Below, one piece after another: positions 11,943-23,279 of a stretch of 64,000 nt of DNA. Source of the stretch: Conoideocrella luteorostrata (lineage: Eukaryota; Ascomycota; Sordariomycetes; Hypocreales; Clavicipitaceae); assembly GCA_032433595.1 (NCBI GenBank), contig JASWJB010000102.1, positions 62,001-126,000 of the forward strand. Reading direction: 5' to 3'. The notes beneath the pieces are model-generated. The model was not told where the DNA came from. It did not search any database and saw only the letters and a list, made by a program, of their open reading frames with translations. Position 1 is the first letter of the stretch; each line of letters starts with the position of its first letter. Made by a program: the position numbers and the translations under genes.

Positions 11943-13604
11943 ATCTGGTATTGCGTTTCATTGATCAGTTACTGACATGAGGCGGCCAGTTTACCATTTA
12001 AATCAGTTGCACTGTGATAAGAGGTGAAACTATAGTTGTCTGATCCTTTCTCTGTTGTTTTTTGCCTTCACTTCAACATCGCTGTTAAGTGGATACCCTG
12101 ACTGCAACTTGTCAATTTTCCGGAACCAAGCCAAGTATGACTGGATGCATTGTGACCCAGATACCATCTTGATTAACGCGCCGACGGGATCTTCCCCGAG
12201 AATGCTGACGCACGGTTTTATTACGTCTCAACCACCCAGTTTCTGCTTCAAACCTCATATCTTTCAAGGGAAACTGGCTTACGAGAGAGGGTGGCTCTAG
12301 CAGCTGCAGCTAATTATGCAGGTTATTAACCCATTCTCTTTTTAAAGAGGGAGTGGAGAGGTAAACCGTGGTATATACGTATGCCTTATGTTCCAAGGTG
12401 GACGCAGATAAATGACTCATCAAAGATAACATGCTAGGTATTTGACGTACTCTCATGTCATTCGAGACCCCTTCATTGCTATCTCAGCCGCGGGGGAACA
12501 TTCACCGTTGGTGCCGAAAAACAAAAAAAAAAAAACCATACCCAGCGCATAAGTCTCTTATCATAGCCGTTAGCTCATGGCAAAGAAGTGAGATACAAGG
12601 TCAGTTCTCTACAAACTAAACAAAAGAGGAGGAAAACCACTAATTGACAAGTTTATTAACTCCTCACATGCTCCATAGGCTAAGTTCGTAATTAACTTAC
12701 TGGTGACATCTAGCTTATATCATTTTCCAGACACGATCCGCAGAGATTTAGCAATCACTCAACGTCGGACCAGCTTTGACTCTCGCCGATAGACGACTGG
12801 ATTGAAAGCCATGACGTCGTGCAAAGAAGGAGGGGATGGACATTCAAGGGCTTCTTGACTATGAATCCCGCGTAAAGATGAAGGGCAGAGATAAGATGAC
12901 CTGATCATGCCGTAGATCGGCGGGGCTTGTGGGGCTTTGCCACGATTGCTCCTCTGTTGAAAGCAGCGAACCTATTATCGTTTGACACGAAAATCGTACC
13001 AAGGAATTCGTACCCTCTACTAGCTGCAGGGGCGGCTGAACGGGCCGTTGCACTATTCCTCTCAACTCTATTGACGGCTGATTCGTTCTGCTGGCGACTT
13101 TTATCGGCTATTGGTCCACTTCGCGTCTTTCACAAAGAAGCAGCTGACCTGTCTTCTCCGTTCGTGTATTGGTATTTTCTTTCCGGCAATGCATAATCGT
13201 GGGAGGTTGCCACTCTATCCCTGGTCTGTTCCACAATACCGCAAAGAAACCAAAGGCGCCTTAAAATTTTCGTCGTTTAGATGAGGAGAGACCTAAGAGG
13301 AGGGGCAGTTGAGCTGAGGGACCAAGCAAACCTAAGTTAGGCGTTTATGCATCATGAGGGTATCGGTCTTCTTCCAATTGTTTCCAAACCCAACATATGT
13401 TCAATATTGGCGGCGCTGACAAATCGAATTCCGTGTCACGCCTCAAACCTATCAAATTATTACGATTAACTACTGGCGCTATCATCAGATTGCAGTATAC
13501 CATAAATCACATGATTTCGATTTCAAAGTCAGATATCTGTTCAAACATCTAGTTCAGCAATATAACCACTTCTCCACGATACGATCTATTCACTAGAGAC
13601 TGTT
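11943..13604. other. Divergent promoter region, no gene seen
   Basis: About 1.66 kb between the divergent decarboxylase and bZIP genes. It is AT-rich with an A13-like run near 12520 and holds only short frames without motifs. By position it carries both promoters. Confidence 0.5.
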
Positions 13605-14844
13605 ATGCCAACGGATAAGCCGATATCATTTAAACACGTGGATCATGGAAGGAACAGTCATGATTCATTGGAGAAGAAGAGGATTCAGAATCGTTTTGCT
13701 CAAAGAGCATATCGTACGTTTGCGTTATAACGGCCTACGGCCCAACACAAACCTCAATTTAAAGTCATCAACTGCTAACTCTAGGAAAAATAAGGCCAGA
13801 GATCCAAAGACAAAATTTCAGAACTTGAAGCTAGATTGAAGAGATACGAAGAACATCAACTTGATCAGCTTATCTGCCACAATAGCAAAAGGCCTAGCCC
13901 TGCCGTGGCGGGTAACACTGCAACAAACATCGCTAGACCCGAGGCTCCTGACAACTCCTCTCCTATCCAGAGCGTCAATGCATTTCCTACTACAACTAAT
14001 AATGGAGGTTTGATTGGATCTAGCAGATGTTCGCCAACAGCCAGTTTAGAAAATAAACCAAGAATCCCCTTTCCTGACCATTTCCATAAGCAGTGGCCCG
14101 TGGAACAAACGATACCGGAAATCGATCCTACGCAATCTGCTGCCACAGATCAAGGTCGATTCCCTTTTTCCCAATCTCGAGCAATATGGGACCTTTGCCT
14201 CATTTCGAGGAGCAATGGCAAACTAGTTTTGAAGACGGTTGCGATTTACCTGGAAAGAGGGCAACACCTCTGTGCAGTCAATCGCCATCAGCTAGATTCA
14301 ACATGGATCAGTCGCAAATTAACTCACAGTGTTACGAGCACAGCATACAATCCCATGCCGAGACAAACCACACACAAGGTTAGGAGTGCCCCTGTCCAAT
14401 TTGGTGTGAGCTTTCTCTTCTAACCGGTTGAGGACAGATCGGATCCATCGCCCGAAAATAGTTGAAAACACCCGATCGGTAGATGGGGAGACAGAGGGTT
14501 TTCTCCCACCCAGCTCTGCGATAAACAGTGAAGGCATTCCACAGACCCTCCTTACACCATGTCCTATCGAACGATTTAAAATCGTCACAGATATTGTAAG
14601 AGCGACGGGATTTGACTGCTTTGACTGTTTTGTCACGGCCTACTATTCGTTCAACTGTGCGAATGTCGATAACTCGTCACACATTTCGAATTCCCAAAAT
14701 AAAATCTACCAGGGTGACCCCATATTCAGGTTGCTCAGTATAGCAAGTTGTTGGAACAATTTTGAAAGATTAGCCGTGCAAGAAGCAATATTTAAGACAG
14801 ACAAGAGCATAGTTTCTCAAAGAAAGGCACCGAGTGATAAATAA
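13605..14844 (+). CDS. bZIP transcription factor, probable cluster regulator
   Basis: Exon 1 (13605-13713) and exon 2 (from 13795) join through a GTACGT donor to give the basic region KKRIQNRFAQRAYRQRSKDK followed by the short zipper ISELEARLKRYEE. This is the fungal NRxAQRxxR bZIP signature, about residues 20-60. A Ser/Pro/Asn-rich middle follows. The last exon (about 14438-14844) encodes ATGFDCFDCFVTAYYS and a helical tail ending in RKAPSDK, which resembles the C-terminal domain found in many fungal bZIP proteins. The last intron is probably 14379-14437, with a CTAAC branch site. The middle is not fully resolved: exon 2 starts in one frame and that intron is entered from another, so a further intron or an indel lies around 14090-14210. 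It sits between the decarboxylase and the monooxygenase and may control the cluster. Confidence 0.75.
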
Positions 14845-15562
14845 CTAATACTAAGACTGTTTCTGGATGTATTCAACATTAGTTATTCGTATTTGACCCA
14901 CTGTGAAGCTGACTGTTCATTTGTTGGTGAGAGATTCGAGCATGGCGAACACAGCATTTGGTTTTCTATCAACACAACCTGACACAGTTACAATTTCGAA
15001 GCCGAGGTATTACAGGTACTTCTAAGATATTGAAATAGTACTCGCGGACACCTATGACAAAAACCTTCTTACAGTGGACTATTCTTAGCACATTGTTTTA
15101 TTAAGCAAACAATTTGAGGAAAGAAATTCTGCTGCAACACGTGATGCGAGGTAGATTGGCGATGCCACGATCCACAGATCTGAGAAAAAGCTTGACGATC
15201 GAAGATACGTAATCCTCCGCACCACATTGTCTGCTTAAAATTGGGCCGTCCCAGTCATTACGTGACTGCAACTTACTCACACCCCGCAGAGTGGATAGAG
15301 TGACTGTGGTGGATGACTACAAGCGTGTCTTTACGTGAAGCATTTGAAGTTGAGACCATGCCAAAACTGGTAATATTTTATTCAACGGGTCCGAGTCAGA
15401 AGTGAATTGGTAAAATTACAAGTGCGCAAGCACAGATATAACTTCGTTTTCGTTACTGGTCTTTTCTTTTATTCCAAATAGAAATAAAAAAGCGATAAAA
15501 ATACCTTTTTAATTTTTATATTGCAGGGCCAATTCTGTTACCACATTTCTAACTGAAGCTCG
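14845..15562. other. Promoter region of the monooxygenase
   Basis: About 720 bp with no gene. It contains ACGT-core elements (see the separate entry) and an AT-rich stretch just before the monooxygenase start. Confidence 0.5.
15138..15338 (+). promoter_or_regulatory. Cluster of ACGT-core bZIP-type sites
   Basis: CACGTGATG at 15138-15146 and TTACGTGA at 15258-15265 and 15331-15338. ACGT-core octamers are standard bZIP targets. The same octamer occurs three times in the PKS/hydrolase promoter. Binding by the neighbouring bZIP is inference. Confidence 0.4.
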
Positions 15563-16957
15563 ATGCGTATCATTATTATTGGGGCGGGACCAGCAGGTCT
15601 CATCTTTGCACATTGCCTTACTCGAGCAGGTATTGATGACTTCATAATTCTTGAGCGGCGACGAGAAGTTGTGGAGGAGTTGGGGTCTGGAATCCTACTA
15701 TGGCCTCATACTATTAGAATTTTCGACCAGCTCGGCAATGGATTGCTAGATGCTGCTAGGAAAATGGAGCCTTCGCTATTAGAGACTGTTCGCCTTGATG
15801 CAAAAGGCAAACTGATTACTCGAGGCAGCTTTTGGCATCGCTTAAAAGAGAAGTAGAACTTTGAACGCCAAATAGCTCTAGCTCTAGACACTAACAATAT
15901 TGTATTTAGCCACGGACACCCAGCTATGGTCTTTCAAAGATATCAGCTCATACAGCTTCTCTATGAAAAGCTCCCGGGGCGCGAAAAAGTCTTGTGCAAC
16001 AAGCGGATTAAAGCTATCAACGAATCGTCGTCGGAAGTAGAAGTAGTTTGTTCCGACGGGTGCTCATACAAATGTGATATACTCGTGGGAGCCGATGGTG
16101 TGCACAGTATGGTCCGACAGCTACTAGGTACCTGCGAACGGTCGCCAATTCCTGACCCCCTGAACTTGCCCGAGGGCGTTCGCACAACATTCAGGGCTGT
16201 CTGTGGAATAAGCCCTCTTATACCGGGTTTGCCACCACGTACTCAAATCGACATCATGCAAAAAGACACAATTTGGCAACTGCTACAATCTGGTGACTGG
16301 GTAGGATGGTGTTTCTACAGGAGACTGCCTCAGACTACCACAAAAACCAGCCGTTTTAACGATGAAGATGCGGACGAATTTGTTTCCCAGTTCCAGCATC
16401 AAATAATGGCCGAAGGAAGCAGTGTTACATTTGGTGACTTATGGCGTTCGCGAAAACGAGCACAAGTTGTCGACATCGAAGAAGGAGTTCTAAAAGAGTG
16501 GCACAAGGGCAGAGTGGTATTGCTTGGCGATGCCACGCATAAAATGTCGCCTAATCTTGGCCTTGGTGGAAATGCGGCTGTTGAATCGGCCGTCACATTG
16601 TCAAATCTTCTTTTTAGTCATGTGCAGAATAATGGGCAAAGCGACATGGCAAGCATTGAGCCTATATTCAGCGAGTATCAAAAACGGAGGATGAAGCGAA
16701 CGCAAGACTGCACCCACATCAGCGGAAATATTTTGAGTTTTGCTTGGTTGGCAGTCTATGCCATTCGGTTTCTCTGCATTTTTATTCCGGTGGAGGCTGT
16801 AGACCGACTACTGGCAGATTGGGTGCTTAACTGGGTGTCGCGAGATGGCGAGATATTGAAGTTTGCGCAGGAGTGTCAGCATCAATCAGGCAGAATTGCA
16901 TGGCGCTACCCAAATACGGATGAAACTCAACGCGTTTTTTTAACAAAGACTAGGTAG
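15563..16957 (+). CDS. FAD-dependent monooxygenase, PaxM-like
   Basis: Two exons, 15563-15852 and 15910-16957, join in frame to 445 residues. The start MRIIIIGAGPAGL is the dinucleotide-binding GxGxxG motif; GADGVHSMVR near residue 160 is the DG motif that contacts FAD and NADPH; GDATHKMSPNLGLGGN near residue 310 is the GD motif. The HKMSPNLGxGGN form is typical of fungal epoxidases of indole-diterpene and meroterpenoid pathways, such as PaxM, rather than of plain salicylate hydroxylases. A hydrophobic segment LSFAWLAVYAIRFLCIFIP near residue 385 is probably a membrane anchor, also seen in those epoxidases. Such enzymes hydroxylate or epoxidise with NAD(P)H and oxygen. The gene converges on the acyl-CoA ligase. 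No terpene cyclase or prenyltransferase is visible here, so the substrate may be the polyketide. Confidence 0.85.
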
Positions 16958-17572
16958 GGGTAGAGAAATTAGTCAAACTAGTTTAACCTTAGGCGCGCCT
17001 GTGTCTGGATATCTCACTCATTTACAAAAATTGATTTTCCTACCATTTTATCGCATTATGCAGTACGCCTGTGTGCCCTGCCCGTGCATTAGTCTGAAAC
17101 TAGCAACTATTGGCAGTTATCAATTAAGAAATGTAATCCAAGGCACAAGTCTCAACCAAGCTACATTTATTCGACCAACTCAATGTACGTGAGTCAATCA
17201 AGGGGATTTAAAGCTCTTTGCTCGCCTATGGCTGGATTATTTTGAAATTGGTGTTTTCATAAGGGCTGCCCAACTACAGTTTAATATTCGCAGAGTCTCT
17301 AGCGTGATGGCAAGGGGCTATCAAGGGTATTTAATGGGGGAATAGCACTTAACTTTACGTAACTTACCGTTGCGGCTTTCAATCGTGCTAAAATACAGCT
17401 CTGCGTCTACTTATGCCACAGTACGTTTCGGATATAAAGCAGTTGAAAGATGTCATTGTGACGCTTCCATTATCGTTCAACTCTAAGCTTGATAGAAGAT
17501 CTATGAAACTGAAACCAATCAAAGAGACTTTAAAACGTAACTCGAAATGCTTGAAGAGAGATGCCTGAATTC
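16958..17572. other. Convergent 3' intergenic region
   Basis: About 615 AT-rich bp between the 3' ends of the monooxygenase and the acyl-CoA ligase. It includes one palindromic TTACGTAA near 17352 but no supported gene. Confidence 0.5.
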
Positions 17573-19967
17573 TCAAGCTCCAAAATCATCTTTTGAAGTA
17601 TCAGCCTTAGCAACCCCCCCTTGGAAATACTCGGTGAGACATTTTCTGGCGGCATCCACGGCGTTTATATCTTCAATAGTGGTCGGGACAGTGACTTCTT
17701 TATGATTTTCGCAATTGATAGCATTGGTCAAAAGCTCTCGCAATACTTGGTGAAGAATTTTGCCTGATCGTGTCTTCGGGATGATTCCAGCGCCTTGTAC
17801 CACCCCGGCAAGAGTCGCAATTGGCCCGACATGTTGACGAACTAATGACTGAATCTCAGTGTACATTTGACCATTTACCTTTGGCGAAGAAGCCGATACA
17901 GCCGAAGAAAACGTCACGAATGCAAATGGCAATTCTCCTTTGATAAGGTCCGGAATGCCAACTACACATGATTCGGAGATAAGAGGGTGATTGGCAATGG
18001 CTTGCTCGATAGCACCTGTTATGTAGTGATATTTGTCAGTACTTGTGCATTTTTATACCCTCTTGATGAACATGAACCAAACAAAAGCAAGAAGGTAACT
18101 CTGGAGACACGTTTGTGCGATCGCCATGCGGACGTGAGCCTTCAAATAAAGCAGACAGAAGATCCAACTTGTACTCACCATTCGATAGCCTATGTCCACT
18201 GACATTTAGTAAGTCATCGTTTCGGCCCATCACGTAGATGTATCCATTTGCATCCTTAAGTCCAAAATCTCCTGTATCCATCCATAGACCATTGAATCTT
18301 CTCAAATATGCATTATAGAATCTTTCCTTGTCATTCCATAAGGTGCATAGTGCCGTGGGCGCTAATGGGAGCCGCAGCACAATATTTCCCAATACACCGG
18401 CCTCCTTCTCGCAACCGTCATCATCAACTATGCACACGTCATAACCTGGGAGGCTTTTTCCAGCGCTACCTAATGGAGCTGGAGACTCACAGTTCCCATG
18501 GATTAGCTGATTACCTTCTGCAGCAGACTTATGCGAATTGAATGCAACGCCAGTAATGGGTGATCCCACTTCTGTAGTCCACCATGTATCAAAAACTCGT
18601 GACGCTGGGGCACCGAACTCGTCAAGCATCCGCTGAAAACTCACGACTAAGGCCGGTTCTGCATGCTCGCCAGCCAAGAATATACTTCGTAGGCTGCGAA
18701 GGCCACCCCTTTGACCAATGTTAGACTGCAATAGGCCAGACGGGTCGTCTCTTCTGATGACTCGTAGAGACGTAGGGGCTGTGTATAAAATATTTACACG
18801 ATACTCCTCCACTATCCGCCAGAATGCGGATGCGTCTGGCGTGCCGACTGGCTTGCCTTCATATACTACTGTCGCAGCGCCAACAAGTAGTGGACAATAA
18901 AGCATATAAGAGTGCCCCAAAGCCCAGCCAATGTCTGAAGCAGCAAATATGACGTCTCCGGCACCTTTGATATTAAATAGATTGGAAGCGGAGAAGTGTA
19001 ACCCAACCGCGTGCCCTCCGGCATCTCGTTGAACGCCTTTGGGGGACCCTGTGGTACCAGAAGTATAAAGGATGTATATGGGATCGGAACTCTTCACAGG
19101 CACGCAGGCGGCTTTTATGCCTCTCTCTCTCGCCGATCCCGCAATATGCTGCCAACATATCTGATTGCGTTCAATTACAAGTGGCTCCCATGGGGCTTGG
19201 TTTCTCTGCCATACAATGGTCATGTCTGGTTTGTGGGTGCTCATCTGTACAGCCTCTTCAACCAGAGGTTTATACCGGATTGCAGGTTTTGTTCCCTCGA
19301 TGCCGCAAGAGGCTGTCAATATTGCGATAGGCTTGCACCCTTCAATACGATCAGCGAGGGCGCGCGGGGCAAACCCACCGAACACGGCCGAATGTATTGC
19401 CCCCAGACGATTAACCGCCAAGAAACCGATCAGTGCTGCTGGAATATTTGGCACTGTAAATTGCATTAGCTCTGAAAACTTTTTGATCGCCTAAACACAA
19501 GTTGACTTACTGTAGAATAGGACGACATCTCCTTTCTTTATTCCGAGTTCTTTTAGTGCACCGGCAAAAGTTTCCACCTCGTCCAACATTTGTTGATAGC
19601 TGTATCTCTGTTTTACGCCTGTGACGGGACTGTCGAAATAGATAGCGACATTGTCTCCTCGCCCATTTTCAACGTGTCTGTCGATACAATTGTAACATGT
19701 CGAAATTTCTCCACCAGGAAACCAGGTCCAACTATCATATCGAGCTCCAGATGCGGTGATTACTTTGCTAAGCTCTAGGGCTTCTTTGAATTGACTATGC
19801 CAATGCAAGAAAGATGCTTGCTTTAGCCAGAAATTTTGATAATCCAAATTGATTCTCGAATTCGGGCCTCGTCGCTTGACAAGGATATCATCAAGACATG
19901 GTTGGCGAATAATGCGCTCTGCTCCTAACAGCCATTTTTGTACCTTATTTTTTACGAAAGATGTCAC
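17573..19967 (-). CDS. Acyl-CoA synthetase of the propionyl-CoA synthetase (PrpE/ACSS3) type
   Basis: Three minus-strand exons, 19967-19511, 19471-18179 and 18015-17573, join in frame to 730 residues. Signs of the ANL adenylating family are complete: YILYTSGTTGSPKGVQRD is the P-loop-like motif, DTWWTTEVG is the adenylate motif, MDTGDFG and MGRNDDLLNVSGHRLS give the hinge, and PKTRSGKILHQVLR holds the catalytic Lys. The stretches SDIGWALGHSYMLYCPLL and YEGKPVGTPDA mark the acetate/propionate subgroup, closest in feel to propionyl-CoA synthetases. It would turn a short acid into its CoA thioester using ATP, to supply or recycle a starter or extender for the adjacent polyketide synthase. The first intron is only 39 nt, short even for fungi, but its sites are canonical and the joined text matches the family. 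Sequence after LLV runs to DDFGA, with no clear peroxisomal signal. Confidence 0.87.
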
Positions 19968-21148
19968 GCAACGAAGGCTAATCTTCTGATATTAATTAGA
20001 ACGCGAAAATCTCTATATATTACATGAGGATCAAGCAAAAAGTGAGAGCTCACCGCAGATGTATCTCGATTGGGTTTTTCCATATTGATGCGAATCAGAT
20101 ATATGTCCAACGACAAAGAGAAATAAATAATACACCGAAAATAAGTCACAACGTAGCCGGCTCGTGTTAGCAATTGAAGCGCTAGTTATGGTTATTTTAA
20201 CTTTTTAACTTATGTTCGATCTCACACTGGTCTTGATGTTCGCGCGCTTTCCGACGTCGATCAGCTGGCTCTGCGTACTTTAGTTACTACATATGCCCCT
20301 TCTCACTAATACCCACTCCTAGGAGTGATTTATGACATGTTTCCTTACTCCGCAGATTCGTGGCCCTTCTTTATTTTTGAAGCCCCTCGTCGCTCCACAT
20401 CCATTTATTAACGAGATTTGCTCAATGTCGGGATATTCAGTTTTTGGTCAGGAATGACTTGACAGATCAAAACTTTATGCGGGCCACATAAAAAAAAAGG
20501 GTACAAGGATTACTGGTAGTATAGTCTTGAATCAATGCGCCAAGGTGGCTTCTTTGTTTATGAGCGGAGTACCCCTGCCGTCGGTGTCGTAGGTGACGCC
20601 CATCGGCAATGAGGGTTGAGCCTACTCCACATAACTACATTACTAATGGATAAGATTCGAAAGTGGAGAAACAGGGAGCTTTGTTGGTCAATATTACTTA
20701 CTCATTCTGCAACATCTTGTCGGCCACCCCCCTTACCTTGACCACCATTGTATCCACTAGAGCCAACGCTGTACAATGATTTTATGTGTATGCATCCTCA
20801 TGCCATGTTGCTGTTACTGACTTTGGGCAGTCAGTGCATTGAAACACGAGACCGACGCAAAGTCTTCTTTTAATTGCCAGTAATCCATGGCATTAGTAGA
20901 CTCGAGCAGATAACCGATGGCGGCCTTGGTTCTTTTGTTGGGATTTCTGTCCGTTAGACCGCATTTCTTGTAGAGTAACTACCCAGTAACTGTATTAGTG
21001 GCAAGTTTCTTCCGGTAGAACATGTGTGGACAAGCGCACAGATCAGTCAAGAAGAGGCCTGGTGTTCCGAGTCTTCGGTTTGTATTGGGAAGAATTTCAT
21101 CATCATTGAGTATTCTGCTTGGTGAATACAATGTCTATCTTGAATATA
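19968..21148. other. Intergenic, promoter side of the acyl-CoA ligase
   Basis: About 1.2 kb, AT-rich, with frames under about 70 codons. No TTACGTGA octamer was found here by eye, unlike the two other cluster promoters. Confidence 0.5.
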
Positions 21149-22008
21149 TTAACCCATCTTCCTTCTAATTAATGCAGCAATTTCCCTGCTCGCATCCACA
21201 CCTCTCGGGCACTGATGCTTACCCTTATGTCTAATCACATCCCGCGTATTTTAATCACACATATCTTGAAGAAGCATGCCCTGATCAAAGAAAGGATCAC
21301 CCTCACCGATTACATGAACTGTAGGAGTATCTATTAACGCACTCTGAACTGAGGGATGAAATTGAAGAAGAATGTCCACTCCAGCCGGCGGTATGTTGGC
21401 TATGCCGCTTAAATGTTCAGAGTAAGGAGCAATAGTGTAAAGATTAGCCAACACTGCTGCCTCAGGATCGTTGAACCAATCATATGTGTTCTTCATCTGT
21501 GGTTTCACGTCGTGCCGTACGGCATGGAGTGGGAAACTGTCGCGTTTGGTGATTGTGAGTGGTCCGGATCCAAGTCGCGACGGCAGTACGCCACAGATGA
21601 AAACTGCTACTCTAAGTGATTTCAGGCTCCGATGATGCCTGTAATTTGCGAGGACTGTACTCGCAAGACCTGCGCCCTGAGATACTCCCAGAATCCCGTC
21701 AAATGGTCCATCTTGCTGCAGGACATGGAGCACCCTATCAACGGCAGCTTGTACTGCATTTGCGGTGGGGTGATGATAGTAACATAGATAAGGACCGACT
21801 CCTAGTAAATCCTGGTCTAATCTTCTGTTAAAGAAAAGAACTTTGGTTAGGCCTTAAGTCGTGACTTACCATGTCGCATGAGAGCCTTTTCTTCACCGTC
21901 GAGAAAGTTAAACTCCCAAGAAGGGGGAAGGAATGACCTAATGCATGATAATTGATACTCAAGGATTTTAGAGTTGGTAGCATAGCCATGAAGACAGAGT
22001 ATGCGCAT
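21149..22008 (-). CDS. FSH1/LovG-type serine hydrolase with an in-frame stop near the C-terminus
   Basis: Exon 1 (22008-21870) gives MRILCLHGYATNSKIL, the oxyanion and start motif of the FSH1 family. Exon 2 starts at 21816 and carries the nucleophile elbow GILGVSQGAG and the acid segment HVIGEGDPFFDQG. The frame then meets TAA at 21251-21253, giving 234 residues. Beyond that stop the same frame continues for 33 codons to 21149 with HKGKHQCPRG, matching the family segment that holds the catalytic His, and then an amphipathic last helix. So either the gene is broken by one nonsense codon, or a 30-nt GTGTGA..TTAG intron removes it. Such hydrolases release the product of a highly reducing PKS, as LovG does for lovastatin. 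The gene is divergent from the PKS and shares its 1.27-kb promoter. Whether it is active is open. Confidence 0.75.
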
Positions 22009-22295
22009 TTTGACGGACAAATATTTTCCCTTTCAAACACACGGATCAGCGTGCCACGAACATGGACGAAGACTTTTTGAAGATAAATGACGGGATGCAA
22101 AGTGGATAGCGACTATTCGATTTTGTGTCCATCAGATGCCAAAATTTTGTGTCGTTACTATCTCGTGAGACGCAGCTATTAGAAGAAGGCCTTACTATTT
22201 TTAATTTTTATTCAATTAGGCGAGGATAAAACAGATAGACGAAACTGCGTAACACAGTGCTGGTGCATGGACTACGACATGCAACATGGGAACAG

Positions 22296-22305
22296 TTACG
22301 TGATG
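22296..22305 (+). promoter_or_regulatory. TTACGTGATG element 1
   Basis: Within AGTTACGTGATG. The identical 12-mer recurs 329 bp downstream. Confidence 0.4.
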
Positions 22306-22624
22306 CGCCAAGACGGCATTGTGATAAGCTCACATGAGAACGCACAATATGGCAGGTAGGCTGACAGTAACTATGCTGGTTTTGTCGTAATTCTGTGGCG
22401 ATTTGCCACATCCAGAGTCATGATATGACTTTCCTTAGACCTGTACTTAGTAAGCAGTCTGGATGACGAAAGACCTCATATAATAAAAAAAAAAAGGGCA
22501 AGGCACAAGGGTTCATTACGGCTATTACATTTATTCGAGAATTGGAATGACGGTCGTGGATCAGTAGGCACCGAACGTACATGAGACATCCTTGAACCGC
22601 GTCTAGTAGAGGAGCGGAGACCAG

Positions 22625-22634
22625 TTACGTGATG
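22625..22634 (+). promoter_or_regulatory. TTACGTGATG element 2
   Basis: Second copy of AGTTACGTGATG, same orientation. Confidence 0.4.
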
Positions 22635-22781
22635 GGTCGCAAGGGTCGTTAGTAAGATAGTGCTTATTATGTAGTGCTTTGAATCACGATGTTTTTCCAC
22701 TATGAGGGAACAGTGGATCCACACCCCCTTTCAGAATAATGGGATATGAAGATCATTAGTCATATCCTGTTTTCTTGTTCT

Positions 22782-22789
22782 TCACGTAA
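22782..22789 (-). promoter_or_regulatory. TTACGTGA element 3, inverted
   Basis: Plus strand TCACGTAA, about 490 bp before the PKS start. Confidence 0.35.
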
Positions 22790-23279
22790 ACGAAACTGGA
22801 TACTTTGCGCCGCCGATATAACGCTTGTAGCCATCACCTCCACCAGATCTACTCCAAAATGACTATTTACTACAGATGGGTTCAGTGAATCATGAGAACA
22901 CGGGAGGCGCCAAGCCATAGGATAGCATGCAAGATATGTATCGATCATAAGTCATGTGAAATGTCTTCTCTGCAGAGTTGGTGAGTACTATGACGTATAG
23001 AGTGGGGAAGGACAATCGCCCTGTCGGTCTTGGTAAGTCAGGTATGAAAGGATTGGATGAAAGTCAGTCATGGCAAGCACAATGTGACTGGCAGTTAATG
23101 CACCTATTACTTTGAGTCTATATGTGTGCATTCCTATGCAAAATGAGTTGTATCTTCATATAGTGGTGATTCTCGTGTGCGAATTCAACATCTATCTCAT
23201 AATATGATTATTCCAACTACAAAGCCCTCAATTGTTTCATAACTGCCGTTTTGACTTGATACCAGAACATCTCATCGTG

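Larger units (their letters stand above)
22009..23279. other. Bidirectional promoter of the hydrolase and the polyketide synthase
   Basis: About 1.27 kb between two divergent cluster genes, with no supported gene and three TTACGTGA elements listed separately. Confidence 0.55.
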
